Of a stretch of DNA of 48,624 nt, positions 26,646-36,313 are shown one piece after another. The position numbers were made by a program, and so were the translations under genes. The notes beneath the pieces were generated by a model that saw only the letters and a program-made list of their open reading frames with translations, searched no databases and was not told the origin of the DNA. This DNA is from Candidatus Methanoperedens sp. (lineage in GTDB: Archaea > Halobacteriota > Methanosarcinia > Methanosarcinales > Methanoperedenaceae), in NCBI GenBank assembly GCA_026552855.1, contig JAPMTX010000145.1:1-48624 (forward strand). Direction: 5' to 3'. Position 1 is the first letter of the stretch; each line of letters opens with the position of its first letter.

Positions 26646-27308
26646 TCAGCCGAAAAGTCCCTCTCCCATCGCCATATTGATCAGTTTCTCTGCCCATACG
26701 AGCTTTTTCTTCTTGAGCGGGGTGACGTTCGTATCCCCAAAATCAAATCCTATTAAGGTTATCGTCTTTGCGCCGAACTCCTGCGCCAGGAAAACGCACC
26801 TGTCCCCGTCAGTGAAACCCCCGAAGTTATAGACGTTCTTGAGCGGTTTCGACTGCGTTGTCCCTATAACCCGCCTCAGCCGCGGCACTTCCTCGCTCAG
26901 GGCATCCACGTTATCCCCGTGCGCATGCACCACCATTATTGCGCCCTGCTCGTTAGCCCGCGCCTCGTCGTCCATATTGCCGTCAAGGTCGGTGACGATA
27001 ATATCCGGGACTATGCCGCTCTTCATCAGGACGCTCGTTGCGCCGTCTGCCGCTATTGTGACGTATTTTTTGAAATCTATGTTTTTGAAATCATCCGCAA
27101 GCTTCGGAGCCTTTCCGCATATGAGCACATCCTTTCCGTTGATTGTTCTCCGCAGGACATCGACCTCGATGGTATCGGGCATTTTTTTCCTGGCTTTTAC
27201 CTCAAGCATCTTTGATAGAATTAGTGCAGCACGCTCATCGTATATCCTGTCAAAACCCATGTCGCTGAGGATAAGCTTATAGATGGGCTCCCATTCCTCG
27301 AATCTCAT
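26646..27308 (-). CDS. mptE: 6-hydroxymethyl-7,8-dihydropterin pyrophosphokinase MptE
   Basis: MptE (DUF115 family) makes the pyrophosphate intermediate of tetrahydromethanopterin biosynthesis. Matching features are the N-terminal FEEWEPIYKLILSDMGFD, the nucleotide-site ICGKAPKLADD, AADGATSVLMKSGIVPDIIVTDLDG (typical of the thiamin-pyrophosphokinase-like fold) and GFTDGDRCVFLA. At 220 residues it is of normal length. The presence of this gene points to a methanopterin-using archaeon. It lies downstream of tfb on the same strand. Confidence 0.92.
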   Translation of the reverse strand: MRFEEWEPIYKLILSDMGFDRIYDERAALILSKMLEVKARKKMPDTIEVDVLRRTINGKDVLICGKAPKLADDFKNIDFKKYVTIAADGATSVLMKSGIVPDIIVTDLDGNMDDEARANEQGAIMVVHAHGDNVDALSEEVPRLRRVIGTTQSKPLKNVYNFGGFTDGDRCVFLAQEFGAKTITLIGFDFGDTNVTPLKKKKLVWAEKLINMAMGEGLFG

Positions 27309-27356
27309 ACCTGCACTGCAAAAATTAGTCCGGGAGGAGTTTTAATTCTCCTCTCC

Positions 27357-28370
27357 CTAAAGGATTATTTCAATATCCAGCTCTTCAGCCAGTTCCTTGT
27401 ACCTGTTCCTGATAGTCACTTCCGTGATCCCTGCGACTTCCGCGACCTCGCGCTGCGTCCTTCTATCGCCGCACAGTATGGAGGCGATGTATATGGCTGC
27501 AGCAGCCACGCCTGTAGGACCCCTGCCGCTTGTGAGTTCTTTCTCAGAAGCCTGCCTGAGGATCTCCACTGCCTTTGACTGTACCTCTCCGCGCAGGTTA
27601 AGCCCTGAGCAGAAGCGCGGGACGTAATCTATCGGCGATGTGGGTATCAGCTTGAGCCCGAGTTCCCTTGAGATGAACCTGTATGTTCTTCCGATCTCTT
27701 TCCTGCTGACCCTGGAGACTTCGCCTATCTCATCCAGCGTCCTGGGAACGTTGCACTGCCGGCATGCAGCGTATAATGCAGCGGCGGCTACGCCTTCTAT
27801 GCTTCTTCCTCTGATCAGGTTCTTTTCGACCGCCTTCCTGTATACGACAGCGGCTGTTTCCCTGACGTTCCTGGATAATCCCAGGGCTGATGCCATCCTG
27901 TCAAGCTCTGAGAGAGCGAACGCAAGGTTCCTCTCGGTAGCGTTGCTCACGCGGATGCGGCGCTGCCACTTTCTCAGGCGGTAGAGCTGTGCCCTGCTCT
28001 TTGATGAAATGGATTTGCCGTACGAATCACGGTTCCTCCAGTCTATCATCGTGGAGAGACCTTTATCGTGTATGGTGTAGGTCATAGGCGCACCGACTCT
28101 TGAGCGCTTCATCCTCTGGTCGTGGTCAAACGCCCTCCACTCTGGTCCCTGGTCTATAAAATCGGCATCAACAACAAGCCCGCATTCGTTGCAGACAAGC
28201 TCTGCACGCTCATAATCATGTACAAGGGTATGGCTTCCACACTCGGGACATTCCACAGTGGCTTTCTCGAACTGTCCGAGTTTTTGCTTTTCCTTTCTTA
28301 ACCTGATGCTTTCTTTTATCTTCTCGCGCTCGGTTTTCTCAATTTCCTTTACTTTCTCAATTTCTGTCAT
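27357..28370 (-). CDS. tfb: transcription initiation factor TFB
   Basis: TFB bridges TBP-DNA and RNA polymerase. The zinc ribbon has C41, C44, C60 and C63 (CPECGS...CNECGLV). The B-reader/linker is [18 protein letters not shown], followed by two cyclin repeats ([18 protein letters not shown] and [21 protein letters not shown]). The helix-turn-helix that reads the BRE is in [19 protein letters not shown]. At 337 residues it is normal. A basic N-terminal extension of 30 residues precedes the ribbon. It is the first gene downstream of gar1 on the minus strand. Confidence 0.97.
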   Translation of the reverse strand: MTEIEKVKEIEKTEREKIKESIRLRKEKQKLGQFEKATVECPECGSHTLVHDYERAELVCNECGLVVDADFIDQGPEWRAFDHDQRMKRSRVGAPMTYTIHDKGLSTMIDWRNRDSYGKSISSKSRAQLYRLRKWQRRIRVSNATERNLAFALSELDRMASALGLSRNVRETAAVVYRKAVEKNLIRGRSIEGVAAAALYAACRQCNVPRTLDEIGEVSRVSRKEIGRTYRFISRELGLKLIPTSPIDYVPRFCSGLNLRGEVQSKAVEILRQASEKELTSGRGPTGVAAAAIYIASILCGDRRTQREVAEVAGITEVTIRNRYKELAEELDIEIIL

Positions 28371-28386
28371 GCAGCCGTCCTTTAAA

Positions 28387-28632
28387 TTATTGCAAATATA
28401 CTCTTTCGTGTTTCAGATCCGTCAGCTCAGAGGTTTTTGTTTCTTTAGATATCTTTATAGAGACGTAGGGAGCCTTTACCGGACCGAAAAGTTCTTTTAC
28501 CTTCCCGATCTTCTCCATCTTCCTTGTGAATACTGATGAGCCCTCGCGCAAAGCGCTCTGGTCAAGAGTTTTATCGGCACGGGCAATCAACAGACTGTCC
28601 ACAATATGAAGAACTTCTCCCAATCTTTTCAA
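28387..28632 (-). CDS. gar1: H/ACA RNP protein Gar1
   Basis: Gar1 helps the H/ACA guide complex release product during pseudouridylation. The sequence has the family core [20 protein letters not shown] and a beta-barrel composition. At 81 residues it is typical for archaeal Gar1. It ends 16 bases before the tfb start, the usual archaeal pairing of gar1 and tfb, so they are probably co-transcribed. Confidence 0.92.
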   Translation of the reverse strand: MKRLGEVLHIVDSLLIARADKTLDQSALREGSSVFTRKMEKIGKVKELFGPVKAPYVSIKISKETKTSELTDLKHERVYLQ

Positions 28633-28699
28633 TTTTCGACCTCTAAAAAGCTCTAAACAGAACGTGTTATTAGTATATATACCTTTCGCAAAAGTTTTA

Positions 28700-29344
28700 T
28701 TAAATGGCTTTTATCAGATTTAAAGGTTGCGAAACTGTGGCGTTCCTTGCGCCCTTCTCGTCCATGCCGGCTCCCACCGCAATCTGAAGCGCAATCTCGT
28801 CCGTAATAAGGTCATGAGGAGCGTGCGAATCTGTGTTCACGATAAGGTTTGCTCCAGTCTCTTTAGCCATCCTCACTACATGTCCGTTGGTGCGGTTGTG
28901 TCCGCAGCGCGAAGTGATCTCAAGGCATATGCCGTTCTCCCGCGCAAGTTCTGCATCCTCAACAGTAATAAGACCAGGATGAGCCAGGATATCAATATCA
29001 AGTGCAACTGCGGCATGATTGGTTCCCGGAGGTACGGGTTCAACCGTCGTCTCTCCGTGCACCACCACGATCTCAGCGCCAAGGCTGCGAGCCTTTTCAA
29101 CGAGGAGCCCCATTTTTCCAGGGGGGACGTGCGTTATCTCCACGCCAGGGAAGATCCTGATGTCGTAGTCGTCCTCGAGGGATTTTATGTTCCCCATGCA
29201 GGACAGGATATGCTCGATGTTCGTGAAATCGACATGGTCGGTTATCGCTATTGCGGTGTAGCCGTGGAAAACAGCGCGGCGCACGAGTTCACTAGGTATC
29301 AGCTCACCGTCGCTGAACGTGGAATGGGTATGCAGGTCTATCAT
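28700..29344 (-). CDS. PHP-domain phosphatase, histidinol-phosphatase-like
   Basis: A 214-residue PHP hydrolase with DLHTHSTFSDGEL (residues 3-15), ITDHVDF, FPGVEITHV, VVHGE, AHPGLI and NTDSHAPHDLI. All expected metal ligands are there. Annotated relatives are called histidinol-phosphate-phosphatase-domain proteins, but the activity is uncertain. Its start overlaps the SRP19 stop by 4 bp, so it is translationally coupled to it. Confidence 0.9.
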   Translation of the reverse strand: MIDLHTHSTFSDGELIPSELVRRAVFHGYTAIAITDHVDFTNIEHILSCMGNIKSLEDDYDIRIFPGVEITHVPPGKMGLLVEKARSLGAEIVVVHGETTVEPVPPGTNHAAVALDIDILAHPGLITVEDAELARENGICLEITSRCGHNRTNGHVVRMAKETGANLIVNTDSHAPHDLITDEIALQIAVGAGMDEKGARNATVSQPLNLIKAI

Positions 29345-29643
29345 TTCTGGCTCCGCGTTTTACTTATCTTATGGGCGATCTGCTTCGATATTATGGATTT
29401 AGGTCCTTTCTTATCAACAAGCACCCTTCCGCCCGTGCTCCACCACGATTTGGGGTAAGCTTTATCCATTTCTACCACCGGGGCCAGGCTTAATTCAGAA
29501 GCGGCTTTTTCTATCTCTTTTAAAGTTGGTGATTTTACAGAATCCTTAAGCGGGAGGACCCTGCCCTCTCCCCTTGATTTTGTGGCATCAAGGTATACAG
29601 GCCATATAACGAGCTTGGTTTTATCTTTTAACATTATGTCCAT
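29341..29643 (-). CDS. srp19: signal recognition particle protein SRP19
   Basis: SRP19 binds the 7S RNA and prepares it for SRP54. The core KTKLVIWPVYLDATKSRGEG and the later AYPKSWWSTGGRVLVDKK match the family. At 100 residues it is normal. The start could be the Met three codons later (MLKDKTKLVIWP). The stop overlaps the PHP gene (ATGA). AAGGA lies 3 bases before the first ATG. Confidence 0.93.
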   Translation of the reverse strand: MDIMLKDKTKLVIWPVYLDATKSRGEGRVLPLKDSVKSPTLKEIEKAASELSLAPVVEMDKAYPKSWWSTGGRVLVDKKGPKSIISKQIAHKISKTRSQK

Positions 29644-29679
29644 GTTTCCTTCTTAAAACTAATAATACTTTTCTAAAAA

Positions 29680-30690
29680 TCAAATCAGGGCATTCATTAT
29701 TGAGTAAGTCAAGGCTGATATTATTGCTGTCATGGGTATTGTCAGTATCCATGCCCCCACAATCTTTCGTGCAATCCCCCATCTTACCGCTGAGAGCTTA
29801 TCCGTGGCTCCAACACCCATTATCGAGGATGATATCACATGCGTTGTGCTCACAGGTATCCCCAGAGCAGCCATGCTTGCAAGCACAATACCACCTGAGG
29901 TCTCAGCGCAAAAACCCTGGTACGGTCTTAGCTTCGTAATCCTCTGCGCCATGGTTTTCACTATTCTCCATCCGCCTAAAAAAGTGCCAAGAGATATGGA
30001 TATATGGGCTGCAAGGATAACCCACAGAGGCACTGCGAATGTTGTGAGTGAACCATACGCCACAAGCAGCACCGTGATGATGCCCATTGTTTTCTGCGCG
30101 TCATTGGTGCCGTGGGTGACTGAATAGAAAAAAGCTGAAAACAGCTGAAGGCGCCTGAAATATTTGTTAATCCTTGAAGGTGCAACATGGTAGAATGCTC
30201 TGATAACAAGAACCGTTAGACTAAATGCGGCAATCATCCCGATAATAGGCGAGATGACCATAAACGCAACAACTTTTTCAACCCCTGAGGGATTAATAGA
30301 CCCGCTCCCGATTGCAGCCAGTCCTGCGCCAACAAGCCCTCCCACTAAAGCATGGCTGCTTGATGTTGGAAGTCCGGAATACCATGTTATCAGATCCCAG
30401 ATGATAGCCCCGACCAGTGCGGAAAATATCATAACAACAAGAACTTCGTTATTTGGCGCCAGTTCTATCTTTATTATTCCCTTTCCAATAGTCGCGGCAA
30501 TTGCGGTAGAGAAGAAAAGCGGTCCTATGAGGTTTCCCACAGCAGCCATGCCGACCGCCCTTATCGGTGTCAATACCTTGGTAGCTACGACGGTTGAAAT
30601 CGCATTGGCGGAATCATGGAAGCCGTTTATAAAATCAAAAAACAGAGCTAACACTACAGTAAAAATTATGAACTCCTGCAAAAATAGCAA
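29680..30690 (-). CDS. pit: low-affinity phosphate permease (Pit family)
   Basis: An integral membrane phosphate transporter with about ten helices. The duplicated Pit signature is visible: FDFINGFHDSANAISTVVAT at the N terminus and YSVTHGTNDAQKTMGIITV in the middle. GLPTSSSHALVGGLVGAGLA and GIPVSTTHVISSSIMGVGAT are also conserved. At 336 residues it is normal for archaea. It follows a DUF47/PhoU-like gene by 12 bases, the usual pair, and lies at the end of the pst-phoU run, so it is probably part of one phosphate locus. Confidence 0.95.
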   Translation of the reverse strand: MLFLQEFIIFTVVLALFFDFINGFHDSANAISTVVATKVLTPIRAVGMAAVGNLIGPLFFSTAIAATIGKGIIKIELAPNNEVLVVMIFSALVGAIIWDLITWYSGLPTSSSHALVGGLVGAGLAAIGSGSINPSGVEKVVAFMVISPIIGMIAAFSLTVLVIRAFYHVAPSRINKYFRRLQLFSAFFYSVTHGTNDAQKTMGIITVLLVAYGSLTTFAVPLWVILAAHISISLGTFLGGWRIVKTMAQRITKLRPYQGFCAETSGGIVLASMAALGIPVSTTHVISSSIMGVGATDKLSAVRWGIARKIVGAWILTIPMTAIISALTYSIMNALI

Positions 30691-30702
30691 AAGTACCGCC
30701 TC

Positions 30703-31332
30703 TTAGCTGTTCTTTACAACGATGTCGCTAATAACGTTCGCGGCGTCCTCGCATTTGTCGGTTGCGAATTCAAGACGCTCGTATACCTCTTTCAGCTTCA
30801 TGATCTCTATCGCGTCCTTGCGCTTGAAAAGTTCAGCTACTGAGGTTTTATAGATGTCGTCTGCTATGTTCTCAAGCCGGTTTACCTCGATGCACCTTCT
30901 CTCGATCTCCTTCGGGTTCTTGAGGTTGCGAAGACCTGTGAGCGCCTGCTTCAATTCCGATGCCTGCTTTGCAAGCACTTCAGCCAGCTTTACCATGTTC
31001 TCTTCAGGCTTTTGGATATCGTACAGAACGAGGCGCGTCGCAGTGCCGTCAATATAGTCCAGCACGTCATCGAACGCAGAAGCGAGTTTTGAGATGTCCT
31101 CGTGGTCTATGGGGGTTATGAAGGTCTTGTTAAGCTCTTCGAAAATCTCGTGGACAAAATCGTCCCCCTGGTGCTCGATATCCTTTATCTTCTGCTGTTT
31201 TTCTTTTATATTTTTGTAATCCTTAAGCATATCAAGGAAGGCTGTAGAGCCGTCCAGTACGTTTTGTGACTCATTCTCCAGCATATTGAAAAAGTGCTTG
31301 TCCTGGGGAAGAATCCATTCTTTTAGTCCCAT
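30703..31332 (-). CDS. DUF47/PhoU-like regulator of the Pit permease
   Basis: The protein has a helical-bundle sequence of the DUF47/TIGR00153 type: KHFFNMLENESQNVLDGSTA, KIKDIEHQGDDFVHEIFEEL, FITPIDHEDISKLASAFDDV and FATDKCEDAANVISDIVVKN. The E/D-rich patches resemble PhoU metal-binding motifs. At 209 residues it is normal. It sits immediately upstream of pit, and such pairs are common; the protein probably modulates the transporter. A promoter region of 80 bases separates it from phoU, so it may be separately transcribed. Confidence 0.92.
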   Translation of the reverse strand: MGLKEWILPQDKHFFNMLENESQNVLDGSTAFLDMLKDYKNIKEKQQKIKDIEHQGDDFVHEIFEELNKTFITPIDHEDISKLASAFDDVLDYIDGTATRLVLYDIQKPEENMVKLAEVLAKQASELKQALTGLRNLKNPKEIERRCIEVNRLENIADDIYKTSVAELFKRKDAIEIMKLKEVYERLEFATDKCEDAANVISDIVVKNS

Positions 31333-31415
31333 GTTTCAGTCTCCATTATTCAGGAGGGTTATAGTAGTTCATTATATTATGTTTTTCTATTTTACCGGAG
31401 AACTATAATTAACAG

Positions 31416-32069
31416 CTAATTCAATTCTACCCGTTCGCCAGTCACCATGAACACCACGTTCTCACAGAGATTAGTTATGTGATCCCCTATCCTCTCAAGG
31501 TACCTTGCTACAAAGGTAAGATGCTGGGCACCGGTTATCTTTTTTGGATCCTCTATCATAATAGTGATAAGTTCCCTTCTTATCTGGTCAAAGAGTGCAT
31601 CGATCTCATCATCCCTCTTAGCAATCTGTCTTGCAAGTTCAGTATCCTTGTTCTCAAAAGCTTTCATGGTATCAGCCAGCATCTGCTGACATATCTCCGA
31701 CATCCTTGGTATATCTATGAGGGGTTTTACCGGAGGCATATCTGCTGTCATTTTTGTAATTACTGCGATCTCCAAAGCAAGGTCCCCCATCCTTTCGAGG
31801 TCAATCGACATTTTCAATACCGAGACTATAAGCCGGAGGTCCCTTGCCATGGGCTGCTGGAGCGCGAGAAGGCGCATGCAGTTCTCCTCAATTCTGTGAT
31901 CGATGGCGTCAATCCCGTCGTCCATATCAATAACCTTCTGAGCCAGATCAACATCGCGATTCTTAAGGGAAAGCACAGAGTCTCCTATTGCCCTGCCTAC
32001 AAGGCTTCCCATGATAAGTACTTCCTCCCTTAATTTGTGAAGATCTTTGTGATATGCTTCTCTGACCAT
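31416..32069 (-). CDS. phoU: phosphate uptake regulator PhoU
   Basis: PhoU represses Pst transport and Pho signalling. Two PhoU repeats are visible: MGSLVGRAIGDSVLSLKNRD with DDGIDAIDHRIEENCMRLLA, and RMSEICQQMLADTMKAFENK with ARYLERIGDHITNLCENVVF. The latter has the ERIGDH-type metal-binding motif, also ERMGDLA near the centre. At 217 residues it is standard. It starts 2 bases after pstB ends, fitting the pstSCAB-phoU order. Confidence 0.95.
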   Translation of the reverse strand: MVREAYHKDLHKLREEVLIMGSLVGRAIGDSVLSLKNRDVDLAQKVIDMDDGIDAIDHRIEENCMRLLALQQPMARDLRLIVSVLKMSIDLERMGDLALEIAVITKMTADMPPVKPLIDIPRMSEICQQMLADTMKAFENKDTELARQIAKRDDEIDALFDQIRRELITIMIEDPKKITGAQHLTFVARYLERIGDHITNLCENVVFMVTGERVELN

Positions 32070-32071
32070 GT

Positions 32072-32830
32072 TTATCCAAACCTGCCGATTATGTAATCCT
32101 CAGTGCTCTTTTCTTTGGGTTTCTTAAATATTCGATCTGTTTCTCCAAACTCAATCATCTCTCCATAAAGGAAGAAAGCTGTATAATTGCTTACTCTGGC
32201 AGCCTGCTGCATATTATGCGTTACTATAACAATAGTATATTTTTCCTTTAATTCTAGCATTAGATCTTCTATCTTGCTTGTAGATATAGGGTCGAGGGCT
32301 GAGCAGGGTTCATCAAACAGAATAACCTCTGGCTCTACAGCCAGCGCTCTTGCTATGCAGAGGCGCTGCTGCTGACCCCCAGATAAACCCGCGCCCGATT
32401 TATTGAGATCATTCTTCACTTCATCCCAGAGTGCAGCTTTTTTGAGACTTTCCTCAACAGTCTTATTGAGGATTTTCTTTTCTTTCACTCCATTGAGTTT
32501 CAATCCAGCTGCAACATTATCGTATATAGACATAGTGGGAAAAGGGTTCGGCTTCTGGAAAACCATGCCAATGCATCTTCTTATATCCACAGGATCAACA
32601 TTGTTCCCGTAGATATTCTTGCCATCAACCAGTACTTTTCCTGAAACTTTTGCTCCGGGTACAACTTCATGCATCCTGTTGAGGCACCGGATAAATGTGG
32701 ACTTTCCACATCCTGAAGGGCCTATAATGGCTGTTATCCTGTTCTCCTGGAAGTTAAGATTAATATTTTTCAGAACATGTTTTGTTCCAAACCATGCATT
32801 GAGATTTTCTACAGTGATTTTATTCTGCAC
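32072..32830 (-). CDS. pstB: phosphate ABC transporter ATP-binding protein PstB
   Basis: The ATPase of the high-affinity phosphate importer. Walker A is GPSGCGKST near residue 37, the Q-loop FQKPNPFP, the signature [16 protein letters not shown] near 149, Walker [14 protein letters not shown] and the H-loop VTHNM. These are PstB-typical. At 252 residues it is normal. It lies between pstA and phoU. Confidence 0.97.
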   Translation of the reverse strand: MQNKITVENLNAWFGTKHVLKNINLNFQENRITAIIGPSGCGKSTFIRCLNRMHEVVPGAKVSGKVLVDGKNIYGNNVDPVDIRRCIGMVFQKPNPFPTMSIYDNVAAGLKLNGVKEKKILNKTVEESLKKAALWDEVKNDLNKSGAGLSGGQQQRLCIARALAVEPEVILFDEPCSALDPISTSKIEDLMLELKEKYTIVIVTHNMQQAARVSNYTAFFLYGEMIEFGETDRIFKKPKEKSTEDYIIGRFG

Positions 32831-32850
32831 TTTATACTCCTGTTATCCAC

Positions 32851-33681
32851 TCAATATTTTTTTCTGGTAATAAACCTCACGCCTATATTTAAAATAAGAA
32901 CTAGGACGATCAGGAGAAGGGCGCCTCCCCAGGCTTTGGCGTGCCAGTCTGGAAAGGGTGTTACGGCATACGTATAGATCTGCACCGGCAGGGTGGATAT
33001 CGGCTTATCTATACCGCCAGCCCAGAACATATTGCCAAAGGAAGTGAAAAGTAAAGGGGCGGTTTCCCCTGAGACTCTTGCTATTGCAAGTAAAGAACCT
33101 GTGATTATGCCGCTCCTGGCAGTACTTAAAACGATATGTAATATTGTTTTCCACCTTGATATTCCGAGCGCCAGGGACGCCTCCCGGATTGAGCCGGGCA
33201 CAAGCCTCAGGGATTCCTCGGTGGTTCTTGCGACAATAGGGATCATCAATACCGAGAGAGCCACCCCGCCTGCTACGGCAGAAAAACTTCCGAAATACAG
33301 GACTATGAAAGTATAACCGAACATTCCTGCCACTATGGAAGGTGTACCGGTGAGTACATCAGCCACAAAACTTACCATTCTACCAAACCTGTTCTCTCCA
33401 TATTCTGAAAGATAAATTCCTGAGAAAACGCCTATAGGAAGCCCAATCATACAGGCAATCCCCACTACGATTAATGTCCCCTGGATAGCATTCCCAAGCC
33501 CGCCTCCGGCTTCGCCAACAGGTTTAGGGAGCTGGGTAAGAAAATCCAGGTTTATAGCGGATATCCCATTGACGGTTACCGTATAGAGGATGCTCAGCAA
33601 TGGGATTATGGCAATTACAACGCAGGCAGCAGCCAGGAAGGACATAACCCTGTCTGTTATTTTTCTTCTATTCCATTTCAT
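32851..33681 (-). CDS. pstA: phosphate ABC transporter permease PstA
   Basis: A six-helix permease with the conserved cytoplasmic EAA loop (GSIREASLALGISRWKTILH). Other parts are IQGTLIVVGIACMIGLPIGV and GTPSIVAGMFGYTFIVLYFG, with IARVSGETAPLLFTSFGNMF near the end. At 276 residues it is normal. The start overlaps the pstC stop by 4 bp, so the two permeases are translationally coupled. Confidence 0.96.
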   Translation of the reverse strand: MKWNRRKITDRVMSFLAAACVVIAIIPLLSILYTVTVNGISAINLDFLTQLPKPVGEAGGGLGNAIQGTLIVVGIACMIGLPIGVFSGIYLSEYGENRFGRMVSFVADVLTGTPSIVAGMFGYTFIVLYFGSFSAVAGGVALSVLMIPIVARTTEESLRLVPGSIREASLALGISRWKTILHIVLSTARSGIITGSLLAIARVSGETAPLLFTSFGNMFWAGGIDKPISTLPVQIYTYAVTPFPDWHAKAWGGALLLIVLVLILNIGVRFITRKKY

Positions 33682-34637
33682 GCCGCTCCATCACTTTCAA
33701 CTTTAAGCAGCTTCCACACTAAAATCCTGGCAAATATGTTGATTATAACGGATACTACCAGGAGCAAAAACCCGATCTCAACAAGAGATGAGATATAAAG
33801 CTTTGATGTAGCCTCCACGAACTCATTTGCAATAACCGATGCCATGGTATACGATGGCGAGAAAAGAGATTCTGAAATCCTGGGGCTGTTCCCGATGACC
33901 ATGGTTACTGCCATTGTTTCTCCTATGGCTCTGCCAAAACCAAGAATCACTGCCCCGAATATTCCCGATCTGGCATAAGGAAGAACTGCGATTCGCGTGG
34001 TTTCCCAGCCCGTCGCTCCCAGTGCAAGAGCACCTTCTCTCTGATGGGTAGGGACTGTCATAATGACTTCCCTGGATACCGATGAAGTTATCGGGATAAT
34101 CATTATTGCAAGTATCACGCCTGCGGTGAGCATGGAAAGACCATACATGGGTCCCTGGAAAAGCGGCAGGAAACCAAGGTATGTTGAAAGAGGCGGCGCA
34201 AGATGGTCGCGGATGAATGGAGCAAGGATGAATATTCCCCAGAGCCCGATAATGACACTTGGTACTGCTGCCAGCAATTCTATGATGAAAGATAAGGGCG
34301 TCCTCAGCTTTTCCGGGGCGAGTTCCGAGAGATATATCGCTATCCCAAGGCTGAAGGGTACGGCTATAAGCAGGGCAAGGAATGATGAAACAAGGGTCCC
34401 GAAGATAAAAGGCAGGGCGCCGAATATCTCATCGACTGGATCCCATGTTGATGCTGTCAGAAAACCCAGACCAAAAGTGTCTCTTGAAAGTCCTGACTCG
34501 GTAAAAAGCTCTCTGAATAAAAAGAATGCAAGAACTATTATACTCAGGGCAAATAAGCCAACAACAGCTTCAAAAATAAAATCGCCGGAGAGCTTGCTCC
34601 GGCTGCCGCGTAAAAAAGACAATTTTGATCGATCCAT
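33678..34637 (-). CDS. pstC: phosphate ABC transporter permease PstC
   Basis: The partner permease of PstA. It has an N-terminal helix, FGTLVSSFLALLIAVPFSLG, AVPSVIIGLWGIFILAPFIR, and the EAA loop HQREGALALGATGWETTR. GFGRAIGETMAVTMVIGNSP is the characteristic PstC end block. At 319 residues it is normal. It begins directly after pstS and overlaps pstA by 4 bp. Confidence 0.96.
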   Translation of the reverse strand: MDRSKLSFLRGSRSKLSGDFIFEAVVGLFALSIIVLAFFLFRELFTESGLSRDTFGLGFLTASTWDPVDEIFGALPFIFGTLVSSFLALLIAVPFSLGIAIYLSELAPEKLRTPLSFIIELLAAVPSVIIGLWGIFILAPFIRDHLAPPLSTYLGFLPLFQGPMYGLSMLTAGVILAIMIIPITSSVSREVIMTVPTHQREGALALGATGWETTRIAVLPYARSGIFGAVILGFGRAIGETMAVTMVIGNSPRISESLFSPSYTMASVIANEFVEATSKLYISSLVEIGFLLLVVSVIINIFARILVWKLLKVESDGAA

Positions 34638-35747
34638 CTAAATGAGCGGTTGTCCGTTGTAGTTCATAAGTTTTATGGTTTTTTCGTTCAGGCTTACGAC
34701 ATCATTCGGCAACGGCACGTACAGCAGGTCAGATGAATATTTCTGCCCATCATGTACTACCCACCAGAGGAATTCAGCAAGCGTTCTACCCTTAGTCTTA
34801 TCTGTCTGATCTTTGTAGACAAGAAGATATGTAAAACTGCCTATGGGGTATGAATTGTCTCCCGGTGCGTCCACAATACTCACGGATGACCAGCTCTTAT
34901 CGCCTGCGGGTAATGTCGGCACAGCTCCGGCAGCAGCATTTGCTGTAGTCTCAAGCGTGGGTTCGATGAATTTTCCTGCCTTGTTCTTGATGTATGCGTA
35001 GGAGATGTTATTGAGCTTGGCATATGCAAGTTCAATATACCCTATGCTATAGGGATTCTGACTTAAGATACCTGATACTCCCTCATTGCCTTTCCCACCG
35101 AGACCGACCGGCCAGTTAACGGACTTACCCTTTCCCACCTTTGATTTCCAGTCAGGGCTGACCGCAGAAAGATAATCCGTGAATACGAAGGTCGTGCCGC
35201 TTCCATCGCTTCTGTGCGCCACTATAATGTCTTTTGCTGGGAACTGGGTGCCAGGGTTAAGCGAAACAATCCTGGGGTCATTCCATTTCGTGATTTTTCC
35301 AAGGAAAATATCCGCTACAACATCGCCGCTCAGTCTCATTCCTTTCGGTATGCCGGGCAGATTATATGCCACAACGACTGCGCCTATGGTTTCCGGGATT
35401 TGAAGAATGCCGGAGATATTTGCGTATTCCTGCTCTGTAAGAGGCGCATCACTGGCGCCGAAATCCACTGTTTTTGCGGTTATCTGCTGTATTCCTGCAC
35501 CGCTTCCCACGCTCTGGTAATTGATCTGAACGTTTGGTTTTATCTTATTATATTCTGAACTCCATTTTGAAATTAGAGGGTATGGAAATGTCGCGCCTGC
35601 ACCGTTTAAAGTTATCGCTCCCGTGGGTTGCATGGTCGGCGTGGCTGTTGATTGTACTGTAGGCTGTACTCCAGTAGGCGGATTGCTTATGCATCCTGCT
35701 AAGAACACGCCAGCCAATAATAGAATTATGGCTATTTTTAATTTCAT
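34638..35747 (-). CDS. pstS: phosphate-binding lipoprotein PstS
   Basis: The surface phosphate-binding protein. The N terminus is a lipoprotein signal ending in the lipobox LAGC (Cys18), followed by a Thr/Pro/Gln-rich linker. The binding domain starts with GAITLNGAGATFPYPLISKW and has VGSGAGIQQITAKTVDFGAS (phosphate contacts), VVAYNLPGIPKGMRLSGDVV and AHRSDGSGTTFVFTDYLSAV. At 369 residues it is normal. A 50-bp shared Pho promoter element lies at 35785-35834, about 40 bases before the start, so the operon is probably phosphate-regulated. The gene has no overlap with pstC. Confidence 0.97.
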   Translation of the reverse strand: MKLKIAIILLLAGVFLAGCISNPPTGVQPTVQSTATPTMQPTGAITLNGAGATFPYPLISKWSSEYNKIKPNVQINYQSVGSGAGIQQITAKTVDFGASDAPLTEQEYANISGILQIPETIGAVVVAYNLPGIPKGMRLSGDVVADIFLGKITKWNDPRIVSLNPGTQFPAKDIIVAHRSDGSGTTFVFTDYLSAVSPDWKSKVGKGKSVNWPVGLGGKGNEGVSGILSQNPYSIGYIELAYAKLNNISYAYIKNKAGKFIEPTLETTANAAAGAVPTLPAGDKSWSSVSIVDAPGDNSYPIGSFTYLLVYKDQTDKTKGRTLAEFLWWVVHDGQKYSSDLLYVPLPNDVVSLNEKTIKLMNYNGQPLI

Positions 35748-35784
35748 CTTTGTTAATCACCTGTAAAGAACTCAACACCAAAGG

Positions 35785-35834
35785 GTATATATTTTCTCCC
35801 AAGAATCTATAGATACTATAGAAAATCAGTAGAA
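35785..35834. promoter_or_regulatory. Pho promoter/operator element, copy A (upstream of pstS)
   Basis: This 50-bp stretch is almost identical (about 46 of 50 positions) to 36750-36799. It contains GTATATATTTT, TCCCAAGAATCTATA, ATACTATA and ATCAGTAGAA. ATCTATAGAT here is a perfect 10-bp palindrome, and CTATAG occurs twice. On the minus strand the AAAATATATAC end gives a TATA-like box about 40 bases before pstS. The repetition at the two key Pho transcription units strongly suggests a shared promoter or operator. Confidence 0.75.
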
Positions 35835-35905
35835 CAGGAATACTAACCAATGTCTCAAATTCAGGTTCTTTAAAAAAGGATGGTGACCAAATTAAAGAAT
35901 CGTCC

Positions 35906-36313
35906 TCAAGCCCTTTCTGGTGAGTACCTGACAGCCAGCACCCTTATCGTACCGAGCACCAGGAGCAGAGCCGAGAGGGCAAAAAGCATCTCGTATGTAA
36001 ATGATTTGGAATAAAGCCCGACCGTGATTTCACGCATAGCTATTAAAATCGTGACATCGGTTATGTCGGTGAGCTTGATCCTGTCGAATCTGGAATAGTC
36101 AGCGAATGTCTTGAAGAACTCGATTACAATAAAAAGCGTGAGGATGTTAGTAACTATTTTGTTAAACCCGCCATCAAGCGAATCTATCGCAACAGAGCGA
36201 ATATCAAGTAAAACCCGAAGCATCCCTGCAATGAGAGTTAACAGCAATACATACAGAATGATAGTAACAATGGAATCAGTAATTTTTTTGAAAAATTTTG
36301 GATGGTCTATCAT
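35906..36313 (-). CDS. psiE: PsiE-like phosphate-starvation membrane protein
   Basis: A 135-residue protein with four membrane segments (IVTIILYVLLLTLIAGMLRV, VTNILTLFIVIEFFKTF, VTILIAMREITVGLY and FALSALLLVLGTIRVLAVR). The pattern FNKIVTNILTLFIVIEFFKT with LLxVxEL-like spacing matches the PsiE family named in E. coli for phosphate-starvation induction; its function is unknown. It overlaps a 28-aa membrane peptide by 4 bp and lies 158 bases upstream of pstS on the same strand, in the Pho locus. Confidence 0.8.
   Translation of the reverse strand: MIDHPKFFKKITDSIVTIILYVLLLTLIAGMLRVLLDIRSVAIDSLDGGFNKIVTNILTLFIVIEFFKTFADYSRFDRIKLTDITDVTILIAMREITVGLYSKSFTYEMLFALSALLLVLGTIRVLAVRYSPERA

Noticed and set aside
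28727..29458. A 243-codon rightward open frame
   Set aside because: It overlaps the PHP and SRP19 genes on the other strand and has no domain.
35548..35850. A 100-codon leftward frame over the start of pstS
   Set aside because: It overlaps the PstS signal sequence and the promoter element and has no domain.
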